A stretch of 64,000 bases of DNA from CAIZWU01 sp942492905 (GTDB lineage Bacteria > Verrucomicrobiota > Verrucomicrobiia > Verrucomicrobiales > V1-33). The number at the start of each line of letters is the position of its first letter. Within the stretch, counting starts at the first letter, position 1. Shown piece after piece: positions 8,326-17,547 of the stretch. Below the pieces are notes generated by a model. That model made no database searches and had not been told where the DNA came from. It was given only the letters and a program-made list of their open reading frames with translations. The stretch is taken from positions 5,952,001-6,016,000 of the forward strand of contig OW818657.1 of assembly GCA_942492905.1 (NCBI GenBank), read 5' to 3'. A program made the translations under genes and the position numbers.

Positions 8326-8892
8326 ATGAAATTGACCAAACGAGGAGAATACGCCCTGCGGACCCTGATCCGGCTGGGAGTGGCGCACCGTTTGGGCAAA
8401 GAAGTGTTGAGCGTTTCCCAGCTGGCGGAGGCCGAACATGTGCCCTTCAAGTTTCTGGAGCAGATCCTCGGAGAGTTGCGTCAGGCCGGTTATGTGGAAA
8501 GCCGCCGGGGCAAGCACGGCGGCTGTCTGCTCGCCAAACCGATGGACCAGATCAAAATGGGGGAATTGGTCCGCCTGATTGATGGCCGGCTCGCTCCGAT
8601 CGGTTGTGCCAGTGAAACGGATTATGAAAAGTGCACTTGTCCGGACGAAGCCCACTGCGGCCTGCGCATGATCATGATCGACGTGCGCAATGCCATCGCC
8701 AACATCCTTGACCGCTACACCCTCGGCAATGTCGTCGAGGTGACGCTGCGGAAAATCCTGCGCGATGGCGGCCCCCTGCCTTTTGAAGTTCCGGCCCAGC
8801 CTACCCTGGCGCCGGAAGGAACCCGCCGGGCCGATCCCGCCGATGGATTCCTCACCTTTCTTTCCGAACCCCTGTTCTCCCCTGCCCGATGA
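8326..8892 (+). CDS. Rrf2 family transcriptional regulator
   Basis: The 188-residue protein has the Rrf2 winged helix (MKLTKRGEYALRTLIRL; QLAEAEHVPFKFLEQIL; GYVESRRGKHGGCLLA). The central region carries Cys94, Cys103, Cys105 and Cys111, a cluster where IscR-type members bind an iron-sulfur centre, although spacing here differs from IscR. It overlaps the YezD gene by ATGA and precedes a sulfonate-type transporter, so a role in sulfur control like that of CymR relatives is likely. A perfect inverted repeat lies just upstream. Family is firm; effector and targets are inferred. Confidence 0.92.
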   Translation: MKLTKRGEYALRTLIRLGVAHRLGKEVLSVSQLAEAEHVPFKFLEQILGELRQAGYVESRRGKHGGCLLAKPMDQIKMGELVRLIDGRLAPIGCASETDYEKCTCPDEAHCGLRMIMIDVRNAIANILDRYTLGNVVEVTLRKILRDGGPLPFEVPAQPTLAPEGTRRADPADGFLTFLSEPLFSPAR

Positions 8893-9083
8893 ATCCTCCT
8901 GACGTCAATTCCCTGCCGGATGCCTCCAGCGTCTGGTTGGATCTGGTGAAGCGCAAAGTGGAAGCGATGCGCTTCGGCTCGGTGCAGATCGTGGTTCACG
9001 ACGGCCGCGTCACCACGGTGGAGGCCACCGAAAAAACCCGCCTGCCGTCCTGCCCGGCAGACGGTCCACCCATCAAGGGTTGA
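8889..9083 (+). CDS. YezD family (DUF2292) small protein
   Basis: This 64-residue protein contains a central block, KVEAMRFGSVQIVVHDGRVT, followed by TEKTRL, which is the signature of YezD/DUF2292. The molecular function is unknown, but family members are repeatedly found beside sulfur-assimilation genes. Its ATG overlaps the stop of the Rrf2 gene by four bases, so the two are co-translated. The porin and ABC transporter of this sulfur locus follow after a 232-base gap. Confidence 0.85.
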   Translation: MNPPDVNSLPDASSVWLDLVKRKVEAMRFGSVQIVVHDGRVTTVEATEKTRLPSCPADGPPIKG

Positions 9084-9315
9084 TCCCTGTTTCCCCGAAT
9101 TCCGCAGCGTCCTGCTGCCATTGCCCGCGATTCTGACCGGACCACCGGAAGCGTCAGCCAAGGCCCCGCCCGCCCTTTCTGCCCGGAAGTTCCGGCGCCT
9201 GCTGCCCCGCGTTTTTGTCCCTGCCTACCGGTCACACCGGAGGTCATCCTCCATCACCCGCGCCCCATGACCGCCCACCGCGGATTGTTGCGCCCCGGAA
9301 AAACCTATCAAAACA
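9084..9315. other. Intergenic stretch between YezD and the porin gene
   Basis: These 232 bases are pyrimidine-rich on the plus strand and hold no convincing open frame, terminator or repeat of the upstream operator. A transcript from the Rrf2 promoter could read through it, or the porin may have its own promoter; neither can be decided here. Confidence 0.4.
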
Positions 9316-10497
9316 ATGTTCATTCCCCAAAAAACCAACCACACGGCGGGGCGTCTTGCCCCGCTACTTCTCCTCCTGTTGACGGCCGCCCTCGCCTTCG
9401 CCGGAGACCCCAACCCGCCGGTCAGGACTCCCGCTCCGGCTGACACGCCGCCTTCCGCCTTCGATCAGTTGTGGGGGCTGGCCACCCTCTATAAAAACGA
9501 CCACAACCCGATCCTGCAGGAGTTCAAACTGCGCGGCCGCTATCAAGGTCAGTATCACTGGTTGGATTCCGACCAAGGCGATGCCGATGATTGGGAAAAC
9601 CGCCGCTCCCGTTTTGGATTCGATGCCAAACTTTTCAGCAAAAAGATCGAACTCCGACTCGATGCGGAAAGTAACGATGCCTTCGATCCCTTCTATGGAG
9701 GGCTGGTGGATGCGTATCTGAAATGGAAACCGTCGGGTGACTTCGCCCTGACCCTGGGCCGCCAGAAACCGCAGATCGGGGGGTATGACTGGTTGGCTTC
9801 CACCAACAATACACCGACTTTCGAACGATCGCAGATTTTCAATCAACTCCGGGTGAACCGGGCCACGGGAGCCGTGCTGGAGGGACTGGTGGGCAAGTTC
9901 ACCTGGCAGGCGGGAGTTTACTCCAATGACGTGGACCGCGAATTCGGGCAACTCGATGGCGGGCTCAGCTACGGCGCCGGAGCCGGCTATCATTTCGGCG
10001 GCGCATGGGGGCTGAAAAAGGCTGACCTCCGGGCGGATTGGCTGCACAGCGACCACGAAGCGGAAGACACTGTGCTGAACCGTTATGACGACCTGCTGTC
10101 GGCGACCCTGCAGTTGCAGGATGGCCGGTGGAGTCTGGTGACGGAGGCCTATTACGGCACCGGCGAAAAAGCAGCGGATGTGTTTGGCTTTTTCATCCAG
10201 CCCACGTGGGATTTGTTGCCGCAAGAGCTCCAACTGGTCGGCCGCTACAGCTTTGCCATCGGAGATGGTCCGGACAGCGTGATGGCCCAGTCCCGCTACG
10301 AACGCGAAGCCCCGCAACTCACCGGAGGCGGGCGCGGCGAGCGCTATCAGGCCGGCTATCTGGGTCTGCAATACTTCATCCACGGAGACCGGCTGAAGCT
10401 CATGGCCGGGGCGGAATACGCCCGCCTCGATGGCGGCGGCAACGGCGGAGATTTTGAAGGCCTCACCCTCCTGACCGGCATCCGCCTCTCATTCTAA
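9316..10497 (+). CDS. Outer-membrane porin of the OprO/OprP-like type
   Basis: The 393-residue protein has a signal peptide (hydrophobic LLLLLLTAALAFA, cleavage near residue 33) and beta-strand-rich sequence throughout, ending in a C-terminal aromatic (RLSF) as beta barrels do. The block WENRRSRFGFDAKLFSKKIE and the later LGRQKPQIGGYDW resemble the phosphate/pyrophosphate-selective porin superfamily. Because it lies between the YezD gene and SsuA-type transporter genes, it probably admits organosulfur compounds rather than phosphate; this is inferred from position only. Confidence 0.78.
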   Translation: MFIPQKTNHTAGRLAPLLLLLLTAALAFAGDPNPPVRTPAPADTPPSAFDQLWGLATLYKNDHNPILQEFKLRGRYQGQYHWLDSDQGDADDWENRRSRFGFDAKLFSKKIELRLDAESNDAFDPFYGGLVDAYLKWKPSGDFALTLGRQKPQIGGYDWLASTNNTPTFERSQIFNQLRVNRATGAVLEGLVGKFTWQAGVYSNDVDREFGQLDGGLSYGAGAGYHFGGAWGLKKADLRADWLHSDHEAEDTVLNRYDDLLSATLQLQDGRWSLVTEAYYGTGEKAADVFGFFIQPTWDLLPQELQLVGRYSFAIGDGPDSVMAQSRYEREAPQLTGGGRGERYQAGYLGLQYFIHGDRLKLMAGAEYARLDGGGNGGDFEGLTLLTGIRLSF

Positions 10498-10526
10498 CAC
10501 CAGACAAATCCCAAATCATCTCTATC

Positions 10527-11507
10527 ATGAAACGCCGTAACTTCCTCTACACCCTGCCGATTGGTCTCAGCGCCGGCCTGGCCGCCTGCGGACAAAAATC
10601 CGCCCCCGCCGGTGGGAAACCCGTGATCCGTTTTGGACACTTCCCGAATATCACCCATGTCCAGGCATTGGTGGCACACCATCTTTCCCGGCAAGGGAAA
10701 GGCTGGTTCGAGGAACGCCTCGGGGCCAATATCGAGTGGTTCACCTACAATGCCGGGCCTTCCGCCATTGAGGCCATTTTCGCCCGGTCCCTCGACGTCA
10801 CTTACATCGGTCCCAGCCCTGTGCTGAATGCCTACGCCAAATCCAAAGGCGCCGAGCCCCGTATCCTCGCCGGCGCCGCAAATGGTGGATCGGCGCTGGT
10901 GGTCCGGCCTGCTTCCGGAATCCTGAAGCCTGAGGACTTCCGCGGGAAAAAGGTGGCCACTCCCCAGCTGGGCAATACCCAGGACGTCCAAGCCCGCGCC
11001 TGGCTGGTGGAGCACGGTTTTAAAGTCACTCAGACCGGCGGTGATGTCACCGTGATCCCGACCGCCAACGCCGACCAGTTGGGCTTGTTCGCCAAGGGGG
11101 AGATTGATGCCGTCTGGACGGCCGAACCGTGGGTGAGCCGGCTGGAGATCGAAGCTGGAGCCGCCGTGTTCCTGGAAGACCGCGAGACCAATGTCACCAT
11201 GCTGGTGGCCCGGGCCGCCTTCCTGACAGAACAGGCGGAACTGATCAAAAAGCTCACCGCAGCGCACCGGGAACTAACCGATTGGATCACCGCCCACCCG
11301 GCAGAGGCGAAAGCCCTCATCAAAGCCGAACTGAAGGAACTGACCACCGCTGCCCCCAGTGACGCCGTGGTGGACCGGGCCCTCGCCCGCACCATCCTGA
11401 CCAATGAAGTGTCCCGCCCGTCGCTCGACAAGATGGTGGGCAGTGCGCAGAAGGCCGGCTTCCTCAAGGACATCCCGGCCCTTGATCAACTCCTCGTCAA
11501 ACCCTGA
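10527..11507 (+). CDS. ssuA: Aliphatic sulfonate-type ABC transporter substrate-binding lipoprotein
   Basis: This 326-residue protein binds the substrate outside the inner membrane. It has a lipoprotein signal with lipobox LAACG (Cys21) and a twin-Arg-like MKRRNFL start. The SsuA/TauA/NrtA fold is seen in FGHFPNITHVQALVAH, YIGPSPVLNAYAKSKG and AVWTAEPWVSRLE. Nitrate/taurine/sulfonate members share this fold, but the adjacent YezD and Rrf2 genes favour a sulfonate or sulfate-ester ligand. Its TGA overlaps the ATG of the ATPase gene by one base. Confidence 0.85.
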   Translation: MKRRNFLYTLPIGLSAGLAACGQKSAPAGGKPVIRFGHFPNITHVQALVAHHLSRQGKGWFEERLGANIEWFTYNAGPSAIEAIFARSLDVTYIGPSPVLNAYAKSKGAEPRILAGAANGGSALVVRPASGILKPEDFRGKKVATPQLGNTQDVQARAWLVEHGFKVTQTGGDVTVIPTANADQLGLFAKGEIDAVWTAEPWVSRLEIEAGAAVFLEDRETNVTMLVARAAFLTEQAELIKKLTAAHRELTDWITAHPAEAKALIKAELKELTTAAPSDAVVDRALARTILTNEVSRPSLDKMVGSAQKAGFLKDIPALDQLLVKP

Positions 11508-12316
11508 TGCCGCCCTCTCCCATGAGCGCCACCGAAGCCCTCGAACTCATCACTCCGGCCAAACTGGTGGTGAAGGATGTCAGTAAATCCTTCACCACCC
11601 GGCGGGGCTGGCTCCAGGCCCTGGATCACGTGAGCCTCACTGTAGGCGAGGGCGAGTTTGTCTGCCTCGTCGGCCCCAGCGGCTGCGGGAAGAGCACCCT
11701 CCTCAACCTCATCGCCGGACTGGATATCCCCGACTCCGGCAGCCTCGTCAGTGATGGCCAGCCGATCACCGGCACCGGCCGCGAACGCATGGTGATGTTC
11801 CAGGAACATGCGCTTTTCCCGTGGCTGGATGTGATGGGAAATGTGCTCTTCGGCCTGCGGCTGAAACCCAACCTGACCGACAAGGACCGCAAGGAAGTGG
11901 CGAAATATTATCTGCATCTGGTGGGGCTGGAACGCTTCGCCCATAGCAATATCCACGAATTGTCGGGGGGCATGAAACAGCGGGTGGCCCTCGCCCGGGC
12001 CATGGCTCCCAATCCGCGGGTCCTGCTGATGGATGAACCGTTCGCCTCGCTTGATGCCATGACCCGCGAACAACTCTATGAGGACATCCAGAAAATCTGG
12101 ACGGCCCGGAAGAAGACCATCGTCTTCGTCACCCACAACGTGCGGGAGGCGGTCTGCCTGGGCGACCGCGTCATCCTTTTCTCACCGAATCCCGGCCGCA
12201 TCCGCGAGGAATTTGTCATCGGCCTGCCGCGTCCGCGCGACATCAACAGCGTCGAACTGGCCGGTCTGGCCACTGAAATCACCCGTGCCTTGAAATCCCA
12301 CCTGCCAGCCAAATGA
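11507..12316 (+). CDS. ssuB: ABC transporter ATP-binding protein, SsuB/TauB type
   Basis: The 269-residue ATPase energises uptake. Walker A is GPSGCGKST, the signature is LSGGMKQR, Walker B is VLLMDEPFAS and the H-loop is VFVTHNVREA; the Q-loop lies at MVMFQEH. These fit the nitrate/sulfonate/taurine importer group. A second in-frame ATG 15 bases inside (11522) is an alternative start. It overlaps ssuA by one base and the permease gene by four bases (ATGA), so the three are translationally coupled. Confidence 0.9.
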   Translation: MPPSPMSATEALELITPAKLVVKDVSKSFTTRRGWLQALDHVSLTVGEGEFVCLVGPSGCGKSTLLNLIAGLDIPDSGSLVSDGQPITGTGRERMVMFQEHALFPWLDVMGNVLFGLRLKPNLTDKDRKEVAKYYLHLVGLERFAHSNIHELSGGMKQRVALARAMAPNPRVLLMDEPFASLDAMTREQLYEDIQKIWTARKKTIVFVTHNVREAVCLGDRVILFSPNPGRIREEFVIGLPRPRDINSVELAGLATEITRALKSHLPAK

Positions 12317-13080
12317 AACGTCTTACCGTCGCGCTCCTCTTTTTTGTGGCCTTGGCCGGTCTGTGGCAGGCTCTGGTGGCTTCAGGACGATATTCCCCGG
12401 TGTTGTTGCCGCCGCCCGGCGATGTGGGGAAATACCTGCTGCAGGCACTCGCGGATGGCTCGCTGGCCAGCTCGGCCTGGGTCACCACCAAGCGCCTCCT
12501 GATCGGTTATGGCATCGGCTGCCTGATCGGTCTGCCGCTGGGGCTGATGACAGCGCGTTCCAAATATCTCAGCGACACCGTCGGAGTGCTGGCCCTGGGC
12601 CTGCAGACCCTGCCCAGTGTCTGTTGGGTGCCGCTGGCCCTGCTCTGGTATGGTCAGACGGAATCCGCGATGCAGTTTGTGGTGATCATGGGCACGCTGT
12701 GGAGCGTCCTGATCGCGGTCGACAACGGGGTTAAAAACCTGCCGCCGCTTTTCGTCAGGGCAGCCCGCACCATGGGCTCCAAGGGGCTGCACACCCTGAC
12801 CCATGTGATCCTGCCGGCCTCCCTGCCGTATGTCATCAGCGGCATGAAACAGGGCTGGGCCTTCGCCTGGCGTTCGCTCATGGCGGCGGAAATCTACGTC
12901 ACCATCCTCGGCGGCTACGGCCTCGGCCACCTGCTGCATTTCGGCCGCGAATTGAACTCCATGGATCAGGTGATCGGCATCATGCTGGTGATCGTGCTGA
13001 TCGGCCTGCTGGCGGACAAGCTGCTCTTCTCCCCCTGGGAAAACTTTGTGCACCGGAGATGGGGCACCGCGCGCGGCTGA
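12313..13080 (+). CDS. ssuC: ABC transporter permease, SsuC/TauC type
   Basis: The 255-residue membrane protein has about six hydrophobic segments and the BPD_transp_1 EAA-type loop (RAARTMGSKGLHTLTHVILPASLPYVI) that docks to the ATPase. The order binding protein-ATPase-permease matches sulfonate/taurine operons. Its start overlaps the ATPase stop by ATGA. A hairpin follows between it and the convergent leuS gene. Confidence 0.9.
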   Translation: MKRLTVALLFFVALAGLWQALVASGRYSPVLLPPPGDVGKYLLQALADGSLASSAWVTTKRLLIGYGIGCLIGLPLGLMTARSKYLSDTVGVLALGLQTLPSVCWVPLALLWYGQTESAMQFVVIMGTLWSVLIAVDNGVKNLPPLFVRAARTMGSKGLHTLTHVILPASLPYVISGMKQGWAFAWRSLMAAEIYVTILGGYGLGHLLHFGRELNSMDQVIGIMLVIVLIGLLADKLLFSPWENFVHRRWGTARG

Positions 13081-13094
13081 TCGACTGGAAAGCA

Positions 13095-13128
13095 AGGACC
13101 TGCGGGGCAGCTACGCCCGGCAGGTCCT
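13095..13128. terminator. Hairpin between convergent ssuC and leuS
   Basis: AGGACCTGC (13095-13103) and GCAGGTCCT (13120-13128) form a perfect 9-bp stem, with further GC pairing inside. There is no clear T-run on either side, so it may be a weak bidirectional terminator. Confidence 0.45.
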
Positions 13129-13142
13129 ATCGATAAGCCTCC

Positions 13143-15707
13143 TCACTTGACCACAATATTCACCAGCTTCCCGGGTACCACGATGGTTTTGACGATGGTG
13201 CCGGTGCCAACAAATTCCTGCACCCGCGCGGAAGCGAAGGCGAGGGTTTTGATTTCGTCTTCGGTGGCGGCGGTGGCGACGGTGATTTTGTCACGCAGCT
13301 TGCCGTTCACCTGGATCACGATTTCGATCTCGTCCACTACCAGAGCGCCCTCGTCCCACTGCGGCCAGGGCTGCTGGCACAGCTGACCGGCGGGCAGCTG
13401 GGGGAAAACGGCCTGGAGGCGGGCGTTGATTTCCTCGGTGACATGCGGGGCGAAGGGATTGAGGCAGAGCAGGAGCTGGGTGAATTCGGCCAAAGGCACC
13501 GCGGCGGCAGCGGTGAAGGCATTGGTCAGGACCATCATCTGGGAGATGGCGGTATTGAAACTGAGGGCTTCCACGTCCTCCGTCACCTTTTTGATGGTCT
13601 GATGCGCCACGCGGCGCAGGGTTTTGTCCTGACAAGGGTCCGTGGTGATTTTTCGGTTCAGGACCCATTCACCGGCCTGGTTTTCCTCACAAGCCACCCG
13701 CCACACGCGGGCGAGGAAGCGGCTCACGCCTTCCACGCCTTTCATCTGCCAGGGTTTGACCTGGTCCAACGGGCCCATGAACATCTCGTAAAGGCGCAGG
13801 GAGTCGGCCCCATACTCGGCCACGACTTCATCCGGACTGACCACATTGCCGAGGGATTTGGACATTTTTTGTCCGTCCTCGCCGAGGATCAGGCCTTGGT
13901 TGACCAGCTTTTGGAAGGGCTCGGTGGTGCTCAGGTGGCCGAGATCGAAGAGAACCTTGTGCCAGAAGCGGGCGTAGAGCAGGTGCAGCACGGCGTGCTC
14001 GGTGCCGCCGACGTAGAGGTCGACCGCGCCGGGTTTCCCGCTGCCGCCCAACCAGTAGGCTTCGGCTTCCTTGCTGATGAAGCGATCGGCGTTTTTCGGG
14101 TCGCAATAACGCAGGTAATACCAGCACGAGCCTGCCCATTGCGGCATGGTATTGGTTTCGCGCTGCGCCGTGGCGCTGTAGGCGATCCAATCCGTCGCTT
14201 TGATGAGCGGCCCGCGCGGGTCGCCGGTGGGTTTGAAGTCTTCCAGATCCGGCTGGAGCAACGGGAGTTCGCTATCCGGAATGCCGGCATGGTTGCCGTT
14301 TTCCCAAATGATCGGGAAGGGCTCGCCCCAGTAACGCTGGCGGGAGAACAGCCAGTCGCGCAGCTTGAATTGAATACGGCGTTTGCCGAGGCCTTTGGAC
14401 TCGAGCCAGTCGATCATTTTGGCTTTGGCTTCGGCGGTGGGGAGACCGTCGAGGAAGCCGGAGTTCACGGCGGTGCCGGGATTGGTGTAACCTTGCCATT
14501 CGGAATCTTCACCTGGTTGGACGACCTGGAGGATCGGCAGAGAGAACTTTTTCGCGAATTCAAAATCCCGTTCATCATGCGCCGGGACGGCCATGATGGC
14601 TCCGGTGCCGTAGCCCATCATGACGTAGTCGGCGATCCAGACGGGGATCTTTTCCTGGTTCACCGGATTGATGGCAAAGGCTCCGGTGAAGACGCCGGAC
14701 TTGTCTTTGTTCAAGTCGCCGCGGTCCATGTCGGACTTGCTGGCGCAGGCGGCGACATAGGCTTCGACCGCGGCTTTTTGTTCCGGCGTGGTGATTTTGC
14801 TGACCAGGGAATGCTCGGGAGCCAGCACCATGTAAGTGGCTCCGAACAAGGTGTCAGGACGTGTGGTGAAAACGGTGACCTTGTGGCCTTGGACGTCAAA
14901 ATCAACTTCGGCGCCTTCGCTTTTTCCGATCCAGTTTTTCTGGAGCAGTTTGATACCCTCCGGCCAGTCGAGCGGCTCCAGTTCGTCGATCAGGCGCTCG
15001 GCGTAGCTGGTGATGCGCAGCATCCATTGGCGCAGGGGGCGGCGCTCCACAGTGTGGCCTTTGTTTTTCCATTCCTCGATTTCCTCATTGGCGAGGACGG
15101 TGCCGAGATCCGGGGACCAGTTCACGGGCGCTTCGTGGACAAAGGCGAGGCGGACGGCGTCGATTTGTTCGCGGGTCCAGCCTTTGGATTCCAGTTGGGA
15201 GACGGGCTGGGCTTTGCGGGTTTCCTCACAGAAGTAGGAATGATAGAGCTGGAGGAAAATCCACTGGGTCCAGCGGACGTAGCCAGGGTCGGTGGTGTTG
15301 ACTTCGCGGTCCCAGTCGTAGGAAAACCCGAGGGCTTTGAGCTGGCGGCGGAAGTTGTCGATGTTGGCCTCGGTGGTAACGCGGGGGTGCTGGCCGGTTT
15401 TGATGGCGTATTGCTCGGCGGGCAGGCCGAAGGCGTCCCAGCCCATGGGATGCAGGACGTTGCAGCCCTGCATACGCTTGGTGCGGGCGAGGATATCAGT
15501 GGCGGTGTAGCCCTCCGGATGGCCGACATGCAGGCCCGCCCCGCTGGGGTAGGGGAACATGTCGAGCACGTAATATTTCGGCTTCGAGGCATCAAAGTCG
15601 GCGTCGCCCGGCCCGGGGGTGCGGAAGGTTTTTTCGGTATCCCAGCGCTGCTGCCAGCGGGGCTCGAATTCATCGAAGGGGAAGGGCTTGCGTCGGTCGC
15701 TGCTCAT
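13143..15707 (-). CDS. leuS: Leucyl-tRNA synthetase
   Basis: This 854-residue class I synthetase charges tRNA-Leu. The HIGH motif appears as HVGH (60-63) within PYPSGAGLHVGHPEGYT, and KMSKS appears intact in GQKMSKSLGN near residue 615. The CP1 editing domain (residues about 220-420) has the expected VFTTRPDTLFGATY block. Length is normal for bacterial LeuRS. It ends in a standard C-terminal domain (VQVNGKLRDKI). It is transcribed alone, divergent from the unknown gene at 15809. Confidence 0.97.
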   Translation of the reverse strand: MSSDRRKPFPFDEFEPRWQQRWDTEKTFRTPGPGDADFDASKPKYYVLDMFPYPSGAGLHVGHPEGYTATDILARTKRMQGCNVLHPMGWDAFGLPAEQYAIKTGQHPRVTTEANIDNFRRQLKALGFSYDWDREVNTTDPGYVRWTQWIFLQLYHSYFCEETRKAQPVSQLESKGWTREQIDAVRLAFVHEAPVNWSPDLGTVLANEEIEEWKNKGHTVERRPLRQWMLRITSYAERLIDELEPLDWPEGIKLLQKNWIGKSEGAEVDFDVQGHKVTVFTTRPDTLFGATYMVLAPEHSLVSKITTPEQKAAVEAYVAACASKSDMDRGDLNKDKSGVFTGAFAINPVNQEKIPVWIADYVMMGYGTGAIMAVPAHDERDFEFAKKFSLPILQVVQPGEDSEWQGYTNPGTAVNSGFLDGLPTAEAKAKMIDWLESKGLGKRRIQFKLRDWLFSRQRYWGEPFPIIWENGNHAGIPDSELPLLQPDLEDFKPTGDPRGPLIKATDWIAYSATAQRETNTMPQWAGSCWYYLRYCDPKNADRFISKEAEAYWLGGSGKPGAVDLYVGGTEHAVLHLLYARFWHKVLFDLGHLSTTEPFQKLVNQGLILGEDGQKMSKSLGNVVSPDEVVAEYGADSLRLYEMFMGPLDQVKPWQMKGVEGVSRFLARVWRVACEENQAGEWVLNRKITTDPCQDKTLRRVAHQTIKKVTEDVEALSFNTAISQMMVLTNAFTAAAAVPLAEFTQLLLCLNPFAPHVTEEINARLQAVFPQLPAGQLCQQPWPQWDEGALVVDEIEIVIQVNGKLRDKITVATAATEDEIKTLAFASARVQEFVGTGTIVKTIVVPGKLVNIVVK

Positions 15708-15808
15708 GGTGGTCTGGGGAAAGTCGGAAAATTGAAGGGCGGGAAGGTGAATCGGATTTTTGAAAAAGAAACCCCTGACTGGCGGTGGATCGTGGGTAAG
15801 ATATTCCC

Positions 15809-16297
15809 ATGCCTACCGTGCCGCCCAGCGCTGTGACTGATGCGTGGAATGAATTGAATATTGAGGACGACGAGAAATTGGCGATCCACGTCGCCCAGTT
15901 CCGGACCGAACAGCCGGTGCTGGCGGGGTTTCTCCAAGCGGCGGAAGAAGCGATCGCGGACCGCGATGACCGGGGGCTGGTGTTTTTTTACGGACTGTGG
16001 GCGTGGCTGGCCTTTAAGAAATGCGGGGGAGCGACCCATGAGGTAACCGAGGAGCGCATCGAAGCGGCATGGGAGGAAAACGAAGAGGAAATGCAGGAGT
16101 TGGCGGCCGTCGATGAGCGCCGCTGGCTGCACAGCGCCCGGTCCTTGACCTCGCAGTACCGCCAGATGGCGCTGTTGGGAGCGATGACGGAAAGCATCAT
16201 GGACCCCGGACTGACCGACCGACCCCGAAGTGATGATCTGTCCGGCATCATCCTGCTGCATGTCAAAACGGCGATCGATGCCCTGGATGGCGATTAG
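15809..16297 (+). CDS. Acidic protein of unknown function
   Basis: The 162-residue protein is strongly acidic (EENEEEMQE at about 91-99) and predicted mainly helical, without signal peptide or membrane segment. No family was recognised. It begins about 100 bases from the divergent leuS start and is followed after 81 bases by rlmN. Coding is supported by the absence of a competing frame, codon pattern like that of its neighbours, and a fit between the two flanking genes. Confidence 0.65.
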   Translation: MPTVPPSAVTDAWNELNIEDDEKLAIHVAQFRTEQPVLAGFLQAAEEAIADRDDRGLVFFYGLWAWLAFKKCGGATHEVTEERIEAAWEENEEEMQELAAVDERRWLHSARSLTSQYRQMALLGAMTESIMDPGLTDRPRSDDLSGIILLHVKTAIDALDGD

Positions 16298-16378
16298 GTT
16301 GGCCCAGCCCCCTTTCCCCAGTCGACCGGGCCCGGGCTCTCCGAATTCACCCTTCATAATTCGGAATCCGCGCCTACG

Positions 16379-17482
16379 ATGTCCCCCATGATGACGGAAT
16401 CTCCGCCCAGCCCCCCCGCTGCCACCGCCCTGACCGGCCTGCTGCCGGAGGAACTCACCGCCTCCCTCACCGCCGCCGGGGAGAAACCTTATCGTGCCAA
16501 ACAAGTCCAGGAATGGGTCTTTCAGAAAAGGGTCACCAGCTACGCGGAGATGACCAATCTGCCGGCCTCGCTGCGGGAAAGCCTTGCCGCCACCCACCCC
16601 TTCCACAGCCTCAAAACCGCCAAAATCCAGGGAGCCAAAGACACCACCCGCAAATTCCTCTTCCGCCTCCACGACGGCCGTTATGTCGAAAGCGTGCTGA
16701 TTCCCGCCAACAAGGGATTCATGGGCAATCAAAGCGACCGCCTGACCCTCTGCGTCTCCAGCCAGGTCGGCTGCGCCTATGATTGTAAATTCTGCGCCAG
16801 CGGCCTCGCCGGCTTCACCCGCAACCTCCGCGCTGACGAAATCGTGGAACAGGTCATGGCCGCCGAGCGCGAAGCCGGGGAGCGCATTGATAACATCGTC
16901 TTCATGGGCATGGGCGAGCCCCTCGCCAACTTCACCAACCTGACCCGCGCCCTGCAAATCCTGCACGGCCAGTGGGGCCTCAATATCGGAGCCCGTCACA
17001 TCACCGTCTCCACCAGCGGCCTCGCCCCACAGATCAAAAAACTCGCCGACTTCCCGCTGAGCGTCCGCCTCGCCATCTCCCTGCACGGAGCCACCGACGA
17101 AGTCCGCAGCAAAATCATGCCGGTGAATAACAAATATCCCCTGGAGGAACTGTTCGAGTCCCTGCGCTACTTCAAACAACGCAGCAAACACAAGATCACC
17201 TTCGAATATATCCTGATTGAAGGCGTCAACGACGGCCTCGACCAGGCCCGGGCCCTCGCCCGCCGCACCAAATCCCTCGAAGCCAAGGTCAACCTGATTC
17301 CCTACAACACCGTCGAAGGGCTCCCTTGGGTCCGCCCTTCCGAGGAGCAACAGGACGCCTTCTGCGCCACCCTGGTCGCCAATGGCGTCCCCGCCACCAT
17401 CCGCCGCGAAAAAGGCCACGACATCGACGCCGCCTGTGGCCAGCTCCGCCTCAAGCAGGAAACCGCCGAAGGGTTGGTGTGA
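16379..17482 (+). CDS. rlmN: 23S rRNA/tRNA (adenine-C2)-methyltransferase, radical SAM
   Basis: The enzyme methylates C2 of A2503 in 23S rRNA and a tRNA adenosine. The radical SAM cluster motif CAYDCKFC supplies Cys132, Cys136 and Cys139; the C-terminal catalytic Cys353 lies in DAACGQLR. Further RlmN blocks are MGMGEPLANF, TVSTSGLAP and SLHGATDEVR. The 367-residue length is typical. The ATG at 16388 (nine bases inside) is an alternative start. Confidence 0.96.
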   Translation: MSPMMTESPPSPPAATALTGLLPEELTASLTAAGEKPYRAKQVQEWVFQKRVTSYAEMTNLPASLRESLAATHPFHSLKTAKIQGAKDTTRKFLFRLHDGRYVESVLIPANKGFMGNQSDRLTLCVSSQVGCAYDCKFCASGLAGFTRNLRADEIVEQVMAAEREAGERIDNIVFMGMGEPLANFTNLTRALQILHGQWGLNIGARHITVSTSGLAPQIKKLADFPLSVRLAISLHGATDEVRSKIMPVNNKYPLEELFESLRYFKQRSKHKITFEYILIEGVNDGLDQARALARRTKSLEAKVNLIPYNTVEGLPWVRPSEEQQDAFCATLVANGVPATIRREKGHDIDAACGQLRLKQETAEGLV

Positions 17483-17547
17483 ACCGGCCAGGCCGGATCC
17501 GGGGAAATGGTAAGACCGGCGTCGATTCCGGCCGCCGGCCTCAGCCC

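Noticed and set aside
13443..15836. A 797-residue open frame on the plus strand opposite leuS
   Set aside because: It lies almost wholly antisense to a clear leucyl-tRNA synthetase and has no family motif; long antisense frames are expected in GC-rich genes.
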